Assembly: GCA_024206195.1 (NCBI GenBank)
Contig: JAAGZO010000396.1
Span: 1 to 31,564 of the forward strand
Reading direction: 5' to 3'
From: a bacterium
GTDB taxonomy: Archaea > Nanoarchaeota > Nanoarchaeia > Woesearchaeales > UBA10216
Length of the DNA: 31,564 nucleotides
Position 1 is the first letter of the stretch; each line of letters opens with the position of its first letter. The notes under the pieces are model-generated. The model did no database searches, was not told where the DNA came from, and saw only the letters and a program-made list of their open reading frames with translations. The position numbers and the translations under genes are program-made. This document shows, in pieces, positions 6,286-13,053 of the stretch.

Positions 6286-8030
6286 TTTAACTCCATGCAG
6301 TTTTTGATTATATTCTCTTCTGTTAGTCCACATTGTTCTCTTTGTTCGCTGATTGAACCATGATCAACAAATGAGTCTGGCAATGCCATCACTTTTATAT
6401 CTGCTTTGATGCCTTTTGCAGATAACTCTTCAAGTATTGCGCTTCCAAAGCCCCCTTTTTTGCTGTTTTCCTCAATGATAACTGCTTTGCCTGATTGTTT
6501 TATCTTTTCAATAATATCATTGTCAATTGGTTTTGCAAATCTTGCGTTAATCATTGCAGCGCTTATTCCTTTCTCTTTGAGTTGTTTTGCTGCGTTTAAT
6601 GCAGGATACACCATTGAGCCAATAGCAACTATTGCGATATCATTTCCTTCAGCAAGGGCTTCTGATTTCCCAAGAGGAATGCTTGCTAAGCTTGAATCCA
6701 TATCAACACCAACAACAGAACCTCTTGGATATCTAATTGCAATTGGTCCGTTGTGTTCAACTGCAGTCTTAAGCATGTGCTGCAGTTCATTTTCATCCTT
6801 TGGAGCCATAACAATCATGTTAGGCATTGTTCTTAAGTATGATAAATCAAAAGTTCCATGGTGCGTAGGACCGTCTTCTCCTACAAGGCCTGCCCTGTCA
6901 AGACAGAATACAATAGGAAGGTTTTGCAGGCAGACATCATGAATCATCTGGTCATAGCCTCTCTGAAGAAATGTTGAGTAAATTGCAACAACAGGTTTTA
7001 GATTGCAGCTTGCAAGGCCTGCTGCAAATGTAACTGCATGCTGCTCTGCAATTGCAACATCAAAGAATCTTGAGGGAAACCTTTTTCCGAATTCACTTAA
7101 ACCAGTTCCGTCAGGCATTGCAGCTGTTATTCCGATTATTTTTTCATTTTCATCTGCAAGCTTTACAATGGTATCAGAGAAAACAGAGGTGTAGGTTTTC
7201 TTGCTCTTGCCATTCTTTTTTCCTGTTTCTATATCAAAAGAGCTTATTCCGTGGAATGCCTCCTTGTTATTCTCAGCATGAATGTATCCCTTTCCTTTTT
7301 TTGTTTTGACATGGATTAATGTAGGACCTTTTGCATCCTTTGTTTCATTGAGAACTGTGATTAATTCTTTTATGTTGTGTCCATCATAAGGCCCATAGTA
7401 AGAAAATCCAAGCTGGTTGAATATTGTTTTAATATTCCTTTTTTCGTGCGCTGTTTCAGACAGCTTGTTGAGATATTTTGAGAGTGCACCTATATTTGAT
7501 GAAATAGACATTTTGTTGTCATTTAAGATAACTGTCAGGTCTGTTCTAAGGTGTCCTGCATGGTTAATTGCTTCAAATGCCATTCCTCCTGTAAGTGCGC
7601 CATCACCAATAACTGCAACAACCCTTCTGTTTTCTTTTTTGAGGTCCCTTGCCTGCGCTATTCCTAAAGCAGCAGATATTGAAGTGCTTGAATGGCCTGT
7701 GTTAAATGAATCATGTTTGCTTTCATCTCTTTTTGGGAATCCTGCTATGCCATCTTTTTTTCTAATAGTTTCAAACCTGTTTTTTCTACCTGTTAAAATC
7801 TTGTGAGCATATGCCTGGTGTCCTACATCCCACACTATCCTGTCGTTTTCTTCAAGAGAGTAATGCAGAGCAAGTGTTAATTCTACAACACCTAAGCTTG
7901 GAGCAATATGGCCTCCGTTCTTAGAAATAACATCAATAATCAGTTCTCTGATTTCTTTTGCTGTAGCTGGAAGATCTTCTGGAGATATCTTTTTCAGGTC
8001 TTCTGGCGAGTCAATGTTTTCAAGGCTCAT
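6282..8030 (-). CDS. dxs: 1-deoxy-D-xylulose 5-phosphate synthase (DXS)
   Basis: TPP enzyme that condenses pyruvate with glyceraldehyde 3-phosphate, decarboxylating to DXP; it is usually the flux-controlling step. The protein has 582 residues, slightly short compared with about 620 in E. coli. Motifs in order: H41 in GGHIAPSLG, VWDVGHQAYAHKI, the TPP/Mg motif from GDG at 142-144 to NDN at 170-172, YGPYDGH (212-218), HVKTKKGKGY, catalytic glutamate E329 in AEQHAVTFAAG, and DRAGLVGEDGPTHHG (378-392). These are DXS signatures and not those of transketolase or pyruvate dehydrogenase E1. The three transketolase-like domains are complete. The ATG overlaps the ispG stop by 4 bases. Confidence 0.97.
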   Translation of the reverse strand: MSLENIDSPEDLKKISPEDLPATAKEIRELIIDVISKNGGHIAPSLGVVELTLALHYSLEENDRIVWDVGHQAYAHKILTGRKNRFETIRKKDGIAGFPKRDESKHDSFNTGHSSTSISAALGIAQARDLKKENRRVVAVIGDGALTGGMAFEAINHAGHLRTDLTVILNDNKMSISSNIGALSKYLNKLSETAHEKRNIKTIFNQLGFSYYGPYDGHNIKELITVLNETKDAKGPTLIHVKTKKGKGYIHAENNKEAFHGISSFDIETGKKNGKSKKTYTSVFSDTIVKLADENEKIIGITAAMPDGTGLSEFGKRFPSRFFDVAIAEQHAVTFAAGLASCNLKPVVAIYSTFLQRGYDQMIHDVCLQNLPIVFCLDRAGLVGEDGPTHHGTFDLSYLRTMPNMIVMAPKDENELQHMLKTAVEHNGPIAIRYPRGSVVGVDMDSSLASIPLGKSEALAEGNDIAIVAIGSMVYPALNAAKQLKEKGISAAMINARFAKPIDNDIIEKIKQSGKAVIIEENSKKGGFGSAILEELSAKGIKADIKVMALPDSFVDHGSISEQREQCGLTEENIIKNCMELK

Positions 8031-9070
8031 AATTTCTCTGCCTCCTTGAGGAGTTCTTCAACAGCATTCTCTTCTGTTACTTTTCTTAGAATTTCTCCTT
8101 TTTTGAAAAGCAAAGCATCTTTTTCACCAAAGGCAAGTCCAAGGTCTGCTTTCTTTGCTTCTCCAGGACCATTGACAGCGCAGCCCATTACAGCAATCTT
8201 AACTGGCTTTTTCAGGTTTGCAGTTGCTTTGTCAATCTTTTTTGCCATCTCTGCAAGGTTTACTTTTGTTCTGCCGCATGTTGGGCACGAGATTATCTCC
8301 CGGTTTTTTGTTCTTAGTCCCATTGCCTGCAGAATCTCATATGCAACCCTTACTTCATTAACAGGATTGTCTGTTAAAGAGACCCTTATTGTGTCACCAA
8401 TGCCCATGTTGAGTATTGATGCAATGCCTGCAGACGACTTGATTGTCCCTGAATGGCTAGGTCCAGACTCGGTAATGCCTATGTGAAGAGGATAGTCTGA
8501 TTTTTCTGAGAAAAGTTTGCATGCTTCAATGGTCATTGGAACATCAGATGCTTTCAGAGACACAATAAGATTATTGAAGCCCATTGATTCAAAGAATTTG
8601 ATTTGCTTTAGTGCAGACTCAACCATTGCTTTTGCTGTGAATCCATATTTTTCATGGAATTCCTTTTCAAGAGAACCTGAATTAACACCAATCCTTATTG
8701 GGATATTGTTTTCTTTGGCAGCTGCTATAATTTCTTTTAGTTTTTCTTCACTGCCAATATTGCCTGGGTTAATCCTAAGCTTATCTGCATATTTTGCAGA
8801 CTCTACTGCGATCTTGTGATTGAAATGAATGTCAGCAACAACTGGGATGTTTGCTTGTTTCTTTATTTCCTTAAAAGCATCTATAGAATCCATGTCAGGA
8901 ACAGCAACACGCACTATTTCGCAGCCCGCTTCTTCAAGCTCCTTTATCTGAGCTACAGTAGCCTTGACATCCTTAGTATCTGTCTTGCACATTGACTGGA
9001 CAACAATAGGGTTGTTGTCGCCAATTATTATGCTACCTACCTGTATCCCCCTCGTTTTTCTACGCTCCAT
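8027..9070 (-). CDS. ispG: 4-hydroxy-3-methylbut-2-en-1-yl diphosphate synthase (IspG/GcpE)
   Basis: 4Fe-4S enzyme that opens the MEcPP ring and reduces it to HMBPP. 347 residues, the compact bacterial form without the plant/Chlamydia insert. The TIM-barrel part shows VQSMCKTDT, VRVAVPD, VADIHFNH, LRINPGN, IRIGVNSGSLE and HIGITESGPSHSGTIKSS. The cluster-binding part has C262 and C265 (SCPTCGRT), C297 and E304 (GCAVNGPGE), equivalent to C270, C273, C305 and E312 of E. coli. It is the first gene of the operon. A minus-strand TATA box at 9098-9107 would start transcription about 6 bases before the ATG at 9070, so the operon mRNA appears nearly leaderless. Electron donor genes are not in the window. 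Confidence 0.97.
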   Translation of the reverse strand: MERRKTRGIQVGSIIIGDNNPIVVQSMCKTDTKDVKATVAQIKELEEAGCEIVRVAVPDMDSIDAFKEIKKQANIPVVADIHFNHKIAVESAKYADKLRINPGNIGSEEKLKEIIAAAKENNIPIRIGVNSGSLEKEFHEKYGFTAKAMVESALKQIKFFESMGFNNLIVSLKASDVPMTIEACKLFSEKSDYPLHIGITESGPSHSGTIKSSAGIASILNMGIGDTIRVSLTDNPVNEVRVAYEILQAMGLRTKNREIISCPTCGRTKVNLAEMAKKIDKATANLKKPVKIAVMGCAVNGPGEAKKADLGLAFGEKDALLFKKGEILRKVTEENAVEELLKEAEKL

Positions 9071-9097
9071 CTTGGTTTAATTCGGGGGTTCTTAGGG

Positions 9098-9107
9098 ATT
9101 TATAAAC
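9098..9107 (-). promoter_or_regulatory. Archaeal promoter of the MEP operon
   Basis: Minus-strand GTTTATAAAT with an A-rich BRE-like sequence (CAACAAA) just upstream, centred about 32 bases before the ispG ATG. It lies in a 98-base divergent region shared with the promoter of the gene at 9169. Every downstream junction overlaps, so this appears to be the main promoter for all eight genes. No bacterial -35/-10 pair is evident. Confidence 0.65.
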
Positions 9108-9138
9108 TTTGTTGGATTAGGCACTATAAACCGCAAAG

Positions 9139-9147
9139 TTTTTAAAC
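9139..9147 (+). promoter_or_regulatory. Archaeal TATA box for the HPF-like gene
   Basis: GTTTTTAAAC context with CGCAAA upstream, centred 26 bases before the ATG at 9169, which implies a leaderless transcript diverging from the MEP operon. Confidence 0.55.
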
Positions 9148-9168
9148 TATACATGCGCTTTATAAAGC

Positions 9169-9489
9169 ATGTCAATAGAGGAAGACAAGGTAGCGTTAGG
9201 AGGAAGTATAGAGCTGTCAGGGTTTAAAGAGATAGACGGTGGCTCGATGGTTGTTCTAAAGAAAATTGTTGGAAACTACGCAAAGAAATTTTCAGAGGTA
9301 TGCGGCAAATTTGAGCTTCTCAGTGTGAATATGAAGAAAGTGCATGAGAAGGAAAAGTCAGAGAAATACGAGATTCACGTAAAGGTAACTGATAATGGCA
9401 GTCAGTTCAACTCAGAGGTAACTGACATGAATCTTTTCTTTGCAGTAGACAAGGCTCTTAAGAAGGTCGAGAGCGAGATTTCTAAGTAG
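9169..9489 (+). CDS. Small HPF/S30EA-like or related alpha-beta protein
   Basis: 106 residues with predicted strand, helix, two strands, helix. The end (SEVTDMNLFFAVDKALKKVESEI) resembles the D-Y-AIDKAVDKLERQL ending of ribosome hibernation/S30EA family proteins, and the middle IHVKVTDNG would be a matching strand. If so it binds the small ribosomal subunit in stationary cells. It could instead belong to the related PHA-granule-regulator-like fold; the match is weak and by eye only. It has its own leaderless promoter and sits 43 bases before the SRP54 gene, which has a separate TATA box. Confidence 0.55.
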   Translation: MSIEEDKVALGGSIELSGFKEIDGGSMVVLKKIVGNYAKKFSEVCGKFELLSVNMKKVHEKEKSEKYEIHVKVTDNGSQFNSEVTDMNLFFAVDKALKKVESEISK

Positions 9490-9500
9490 CTTTACGTAAG

Positions 9501-9510
9501 TTTTATAAAA
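9501..9510 (+). promoter_or_regulatory. Archaeal TATA box for SRP54
   Basis: TTTTATAAAA centred 27 bases before the ATG at 9533, implying a leaderless transcript. Confidence 0.6.
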
Positions 9511-9532
9511 CCCCATTCTTCTCTTAGTTATT

Positions 9533-10891
9533 ATGGTACTTGACAAGCTTGGTGATTCCCTAAAAGGGACGCTGCAGAAGATAGCAAAGAGCGTTTTTGT
9601 AGATGAACGGCTAGTGAATGACCTTGTTAAGGATATACAAAGGGCTTTATTGAGCGCAGATGTCAATGTAAAGCTTGTTTTTGAATTGTCAAATAAGATC
9701 AAGGAGCGCGCTTTGAAAGAGGATCCTCCAGCAGGCATCACGAAAAAAGAGTACCTGATCAAGGTTGTGTATGAAGAACTGGTTATCTTCCTTGGAGAGG
9801 TTGAGAGGCCAATAGACACAAGCAAAAAGCCTTCTAAGATAATGCTTACTGGACTGTTTGGTTCAGGAAAGACAACAACCTCTGCAAAGCTTTCAAAATA
9901 CTTTGCAAAAAGAGGGATGAAAGTAGCAATGATCCAGCTGGATACATGGAGACCTGCTGCATTAGAACAGATGCAGCAGCTTGGAAAGAGCATAAATGTT
10001 CCTGTATTCGGTGAAGCAAAAGAAAAGGATCCTGTAAAGATATTCAAGAAATTCGAGTCAGAACTAACAAGATATGATGTTGTTATAATTGACACAGCAG
10101 GAAGAGACGCTCTATCTGAGGAACTGATCAAAGAGCTGAATGAGATCAACAAGGCAACAAAACCAACAGAAGCATTGCTTGTACTTTCTGCGGATATTGG
10201 ACAGGCAGCAGAGAAGCAAGCGATTGCATTCAATGAGACCTGTAATATTTCTGGAATCATAATCACAAAACTTGAGGGAACTGCAAAAGGCGGTGGATCG
10301 CTTATTGCATGCTCTGTCTCCGGAGCACCAGTCAAGTTCATTGGAGTAGGAGAAAAGGTTGATGATTTTGAAAAATTCAATCCAAAAGGATTTGTAGGTC
10401 GGTTACTTGGAATGGGCGACCTTGAAGGATTGCTTGAAAAAGCACAAGAGGCAATATCTGAAGAGGATGCACAGGACCTTGGAAAGAAATTCCTGAAAGG
10501 AGACTTCAATCTTCTTGATTTGTATGATCAGATGCAGGCAATGAAAAAAATGGGTCCACTAAGCAAGGTTGTTGAGATGATACCTGGTTTTTCACAGGTA
10601 AAGATGCCAAAGGACACTCTTAAGGTTCAGGAAGGAAAACTTGAGAAGTGGAAGTTTGCAATGGACAGCATGAGCAAGGAAGAGCTTGAGAATCCAGAGG
10701 ATATTTCTGGAACAAGAATTGACAGGATTTCAAAAGGCTCTGGAGTAAGTAATTCTGAGATAAGAGAGCTAGTGAAGCAATACAAACAGAGCAAGAAGAT
10801 GGTAAAGATGATGAAAGGCAACAACCCAAAACAGATGGAAAAGATGATGAAAAGAATGAGTCAAGGCGGCCAAGGCGCAAAGTTTAAGTAG
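9533..10891 (+). CDS. srp54: Signal recognition particle GTPase SRP54
   Basis: 452 residues, normal for archaeal SRP54. The N domain (about 1-100) includes the ALLSADVN motif. The G domain has the P-loop TGLFGSGKTTTSAKL (about 105-119), QLDTWRPAALEQ, DTAGRD, TKLEGTAKGGG, and the closing GVGEKVDDFEKFNPKGFVGRLLGMGDL. The methionine-rich M domain (about 300-452) includes MKKMGPLSKVVEMIPG and a basic, Met-rich tail; it binds signal peptides and 7S RNA helix 8. It directs ribosomes making membrane and secreted proteins to the translocon. Confidence 0.97.
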   Translation: MVLDKLGDSLKGTLQKIAKSVFVDERLVNDLVKDIQRALLSADVNVKLVFELSNKIKERALKEDPPAGITKKEYLIKVVYEELVIFLGEVERPIDTSKKPSKIMLTGLFGSGKTTTSAKLSKYFAKRGMKVAMIQLDTWRPAALEQMQQLGKSINVPVFGEAKEKDPVKIFKKFESELTRYDVVIIDTAGRDALSEELIKELNEINKATKPTEALLVLSADIGQAAEKQAIAFNETCNISGIIITKLEGTAKGGGSLIACSVSGAPVKFIGVGEKVDDFEKFNPKGFVGRLLGMGDLEGLLEKAQEAISEEDAQDLGKKFLKGDFNLLDLYDQMQAMKKMGPLSKVVEMIPGFSQVKMPKDTLKVQEGKLEKWKFAMDSMSKEELENPEDISGTRIDRISKGSGVSNSEIRELVKQYKQSKKMVKMMKGNNPKQMEKMMKRMSQGGQGAKFK

Positions 10892-10915
10892 TAACCCTTT
10901 TTCTTCATATTCGAT

Positions 10916-11000
10916 GCCGGGGTGGCACAATCTGGTACTGCGCAGCCCTGGAAAGGCTGTTCCCGTTAAGGGTTTCTGGGTTCAAATCCCAGCTCCGGCG
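10916..11000 (+). tRNA. tRNA-Ser (anticodon GGA)
   Basis: A 7-bp acceptor stem (GCCGGGG with CTCCGGC, one G-U), D-arm closed by GCA/TGC, anticodon stem CAGCC/GGCTG with loop CTGGAAA, a long class II variable arm with a CCC/GGG stem, and T-arm CTGGG-TTCAAAT-CCCAG. Discriminator G as expected for tRNA-Ser. CCA is not encoded. It closely resembles the tRNA-Ser(CGA) at 12062. Confidence 0.95.
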
Positions 11001-11050
11001 TTCATTCTTTCAAAAGCTTTAAAAACAAACTAAATTTTCTCAGTCGTGAT

Positions 11051-11143
11051 GCCTCGCTGGTGTAGTCCGGCCAATCATGCGGCCCTCTCGAGAATTATTT
11101 TCAGAGACAGGCCGCGACTCGGGTTCGAATCCCGAGCGAGGCA
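11051..11143 (+). tRNA. tRNA-Glu (anticodon CTC) with 18-nt intron
   Basis: Acceptor GCCTCGC with GCGAGGC, the archaeal Glu-type D-arm GTGTAGTCCGGCCAATCAT, anticodon stem GCGGCC/GGCCGC, T-arm CTCGG-GTTCGAAT-CCCGAG, discriminator A, no CCA. Removing the intron at 11091-11108 leaves a 75-nt tRNA with loop CTCTCGA and anticodon CTC at positions 34-36. Confidence 0.95.
11091..11108 (+). other. Canonical bulge-helix-bulge intron in tRNA-Glu (position 37/38)
   Basis: Folding gives a textbook hBHBh' motif: exon stem CGGCC/GGCCG, 3-nt bulge ACA, 4-bp helix CTCT/AGAG, 3-nt bulge CGA, inner helix GAA/TTC. Cutting between the second and third base of each bulge removes exactly 18 bases between positions 37 and 38. 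This is the substrate of archaeal tRNA-splicing endonuclease and an independent sign of an archaeal genome. Confidence 0.9.
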
Positions 11144-11146
11144 CTT

Positions 11147-11172
11147 ATTACAAATTCAAGAGAATTTGTAAT
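11147..11172 (+). repeat. Perfect 11-bp inverted repeat after tRNA-Glu
   Basis: ATTACAAATTC, a 4-base loop AAGA, then GAATTTGTAAT. It starts 4 bases after the tRNA 3' end and could define tRNA 3' processing or end the transcript. It is AT-rich, so pairing is moderate in strength. Confidence 0.6.
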
Positions 11173-11174
11173 TC

Positions 11175-11212
11175 CAAAAACTTGCTAACTAATAATTATT
11201 GGCAAGTTTTTG
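11175..11212 (+). terminator. Hairpin with T-tract between tRNA-Glu and the SAM hydrolase gene
   Basis: CAAAAACTTGC pairs with GCAAGTTTTTG across a 16-base AT-rich loop, followed by TTATTTTC. Orientation fits a terminator for the tRNA transcript, but the downstream ATG lies only 12 bases later, so it could also act in the leader of the SAM hydrolase mRNA. Confidence 0.5.
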
Positions 11213-11223
11213 TTATTTTCAAA

Positions 11224-12036
11224 ATGTCAAAACCATTTATCTCTATAACGAGTGATTTTGGTCTAACTAGTCAGGGCTGTGGTGTAATGAAAGGCACTGC
11301 ATTGAAGATCTGCCCTGAAGCAAATGTTGTTGACTTGACTCATGGCGTTGCACCGTTTGACATCAAAAATGGTGCTAGAGAGTTCGAAGCAATTTCTTAT
11401 CTTCCAGTCGGTTTTCATGTCTGCGTTGTTGACCCTGGTGTTGGAACTGACAGGAAACCAATCATTATAGAGACTGCACGCGGAGATTATCTTATTGGTC
11501 CTGATAATGGTGTTCTGATACCTGCTGCACAGGTTCTTGGTGGAATAATGAGAGCTTTTGAGATAAACAACACAAAGTATATGCAACACCCTGTTGCTCC
11601 TACTTTCCATGGAAGAGACATCTTTGTTCCTGCTGCTGCACACCTTGCAAATGGTGTGAAGGTTAATGAATTTGGAGACGAGATGATGAAGGATGAGCTT
11701 ATGGAGCCTCCTTACAAGGATGCAGAGGTAAAGAAAGGGAAGCTTGTTGGAGAAGTGCTGCATGTTAATCCACACAATCATAATGTTTACAGCAATATAA
11801 GACCGAAAACACTGATGGACAAGCTTGGCGTACAATTTGAAGATGAACTTGATGTGACAGTAGGCAAGAATAAATTGAAAGTACGATTTCTGGAGACATT
11901 TGGAATGGCAAAGAAGAAGGAAGCAATGCTTTTCTGGGATGATTACAACCATATAGCCATCTGCATTAACCAGGGCTTTTTTGCCAAGAAATACAAGATA
12001 AAGATCGGTGACAAGTTTTTAGTAGATAAAGTTTAA
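11224..12036 (+). CDS. SAM hydroxide adenosyltransferase (DUF62 family)
   Basis: 270 residues from the ATG at 11224 (MSKPFISITSDFGL), the family N-terminus; a longer in-frame extension runs back through the tRNA-Glu gene and is rejected. Motifs: SDFGL, VMKGTALKICPE, VVDLTHGVAPFDIKNGA, the hallmark VVDPGVGTDRKP, GPDNGVL, and a C-terminal NQGFFAKKY. The family hydrolyses SAM to adenosine and methionine and is related to SAM chlorinase/fluorinase; archaeal members are hydrolases, not halogenases. The usual D-YVG before MKG is replaced by SQGCGV. Its cellular role may be control of SAM level. Confidence 0.9.
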   Translation: MSKPFISITSDFGLTSQGCGVMKGTALKICPEANVVDLTHGVAPFDIKNGAREFEAISYLPVGFHVCVVDPGVGTDRKPIIIETARGDYLIGPDNGVLIPAAQVLGGIMRAFEINNTKYMQHPVAPTFHGRDIFVPAAAHLANGVKVNEFGDEMMKDELMEPPYKDAEVKKGKLVGEVLHVNPHNHNVYSNIRPKTLMDKLGVQFEDELDVTVGKNKLKVRFLETFGMAKKKEAMLFWDDYNHIAICINQGFFAKKYKIKIGDKFLVDKV

Positions 12037-12061
12037 ATAGACCTCTGTTTTCTTCAGTTCT

Positions 12062-12145
12062 GCCGGGGTGGCACAATCTGGCACTGCGGCAGCCTCGAAA
12101 GCTGCTTTCCGAAAGGATATCTGAGTTCAAATCTCAGCCCCGGCG
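12062..12145 (+). tRNA. tRNA-Ser (anticodon CGA)
   Basis: Acceptor GCCGGGG/CCCCGGC, D-arm GCA/TGC, anticodon stem GCAGC/GCTGC with loop CTCGAAA, long variable arm with TCC/GGA, T-arm CTGAG-TTCAAAT-CTCAG, discriminator G, no CCA. It starts 26 bases after the SAM hydrolase stop. Confidence 0.95.
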
Positions 12146-12169
12146 TATATTCTTCAATGCATGGTAAGG

Positions 12170-12179
12170 TTTTTATACT
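12170..12179 (+). promoter_or_regulatory. Archaeal TATA box for the permuted GTPase
   Basis: TTTTTATACT centred 26 bases before the ATG at 12200; leaderless spacing. Confidence 0.55.
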
Positions 12180-12199
12180 AAACTAACAGGCTTCTCTTT

Positions 12200-12943
12200 A
12201 TGATAGATCGTTATTTAGGGATTGCGAAGAAGGTTATTAGCCAAGCAGATATTATCCTGCTTATTCTAGATTCACGTATGATCCAGGAAACAAGGAATCC
12301 TGATATTGAATCCAAAGTAAAGGCCGCGGGAAAGCCATTAATCTATGTTATCACAAAATCAGATCTTGTAAGCAGGGATGCATTAAACAGGATAAATCTT
12401 AATCCGTCTGCATTTGTCTCTGCTAAGGATCATCATGGAACACTAAAACTTAGAAACAGAATTCTGATTGAAGGAAACAAGGTGTACAAGGATAAACCCT
12501 CTTTTTTGGTTGGAGTGCTTGGTTATCCTAATGTGGGCAAATCCTCTTTGATAAATGCACTGAAAGGAAGGAAATCAGCAAAGACCAGTTCAGAAAGCGG
12601 GTATACAAAAAAAGTGAAGAAGATTAAAGCTGATAAAAAGATAGTTTTCCTTGACACGCCCGGTGTTATACCTCACAAAGAAGCTGATAAGGTAAAACAC
12701 GCTTTGATTGGCGCTGTGGATTATAACAAGATGAAAGACCCTGATCTTGCTGTTATGGGGCTAATTGAGAAATATCCCGGAGTTATTGAAAAACATTATG
12801 GAATACCAAAATCTGAAGATTTTGAAGAATTAATAGAAAAAATTGCTGAAAAGAAGAATCTCATGGGAAAAGGCAAGGAACCGGATATTAAAAGAGCTTC
12901 AAGGATGATTCTAAAGGACTGGCAGACTGGGAAGATAAAATAA
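12200..12943 (+). CDS. Circularly permuted GTPase, YlqF/YawG family (ribosome assembly)
   Basis: 247 residues with the GTPase motifs in permuted order: G4 TKSD at 52-55, a G5-like SAKDHHG near 75, then the P-loop GYPNVGKSS near 107-115, and G3 DTPG near 152. This G4-G5-G1-G3 order defines the YlqF/RbgA, Nug1 and archaeal MJ1464-type GTPases that act in large-subunit assembly. The N-terminal half (SQADIILLILDSRMIQETRNP) matches the family, with the usual DARIP-like segment. The C-terminal basic helices would contact rRNA. Confidence 0.9.
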   Translation: MIDRYLGIAKKVISQADIILLILDSRMIQETRNPDIESKVKAAGKPLIYVITKSDLVSRDALNRINLNPSAFVSAKDHHGTLKLRNRILIEGNKVYKDKPSFLVGVLGYPNVGKSSLINALKGRKSAKTSSESGYTKKVKKIKADKKIVFLDTPGVIPHKEADKVKHALIGAVDYNKMKDPDLAVMGLIEKYPGVIEKHYGIPKSEDFEELIEKIAEKKNLMGKGKEPDIKRASRMILKDWQTGKIK

Positions 12944-13021
12944 ATTTTTGTTTAGCCATTGCGTATATTCTACCTACTAAAGGCTTAATAAGGCAGCGCC
13001 GCCTTTGTAATTTTTCCGAAA

Positions 13022-13031
13022 TATTCTTATA
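13022..13031 (+). promoter_or_regulatory. TATA box for the SdpI-family gene
   Basis: TATTCTTATA preceded by CCGAAA, centred about 27 bases before the ATG at 13054. The rest of the 110-base gap after the GTPase contains no other feature I can identify. Confidence 0.5.
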
Positions 13032-13053
13032 GTTCTTTTCTTTTTTATTATTT

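Noticed and set aside
6286..6333. A 16-codon upstream extension of dxr
   Set aside because: It lies inside dxs, and the ATG at 6285 gives the exact DXR N-terminus and the standard ATGA overlap.
1154..9070. The MEP cluster might be bacterial contamination or an assembly chimera
   Set aside because: The last gene is an archaeal-type MtaB overlapping ispH by 4 bases, the promoter is archaeal in form, base composition looks the same by eye on both sides, and archaeal genes follow within 100 bases at 9169. Read mapping would settle it fully.
9412..10509. A 365-codon open frame on the minus strand
   Set aside because: It lies antisense to SRP54 and the end of the HPF-like gene; serine/proline-rich shadow translation with no domain or start signal.
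11077..11223. A 49-codon N-terminal extension of the SAM hydrolase
   Set aside because: It reads through the middle of tRNA-Glu and both hairpins, and the family N-terminus begins at the ATG at 11224.
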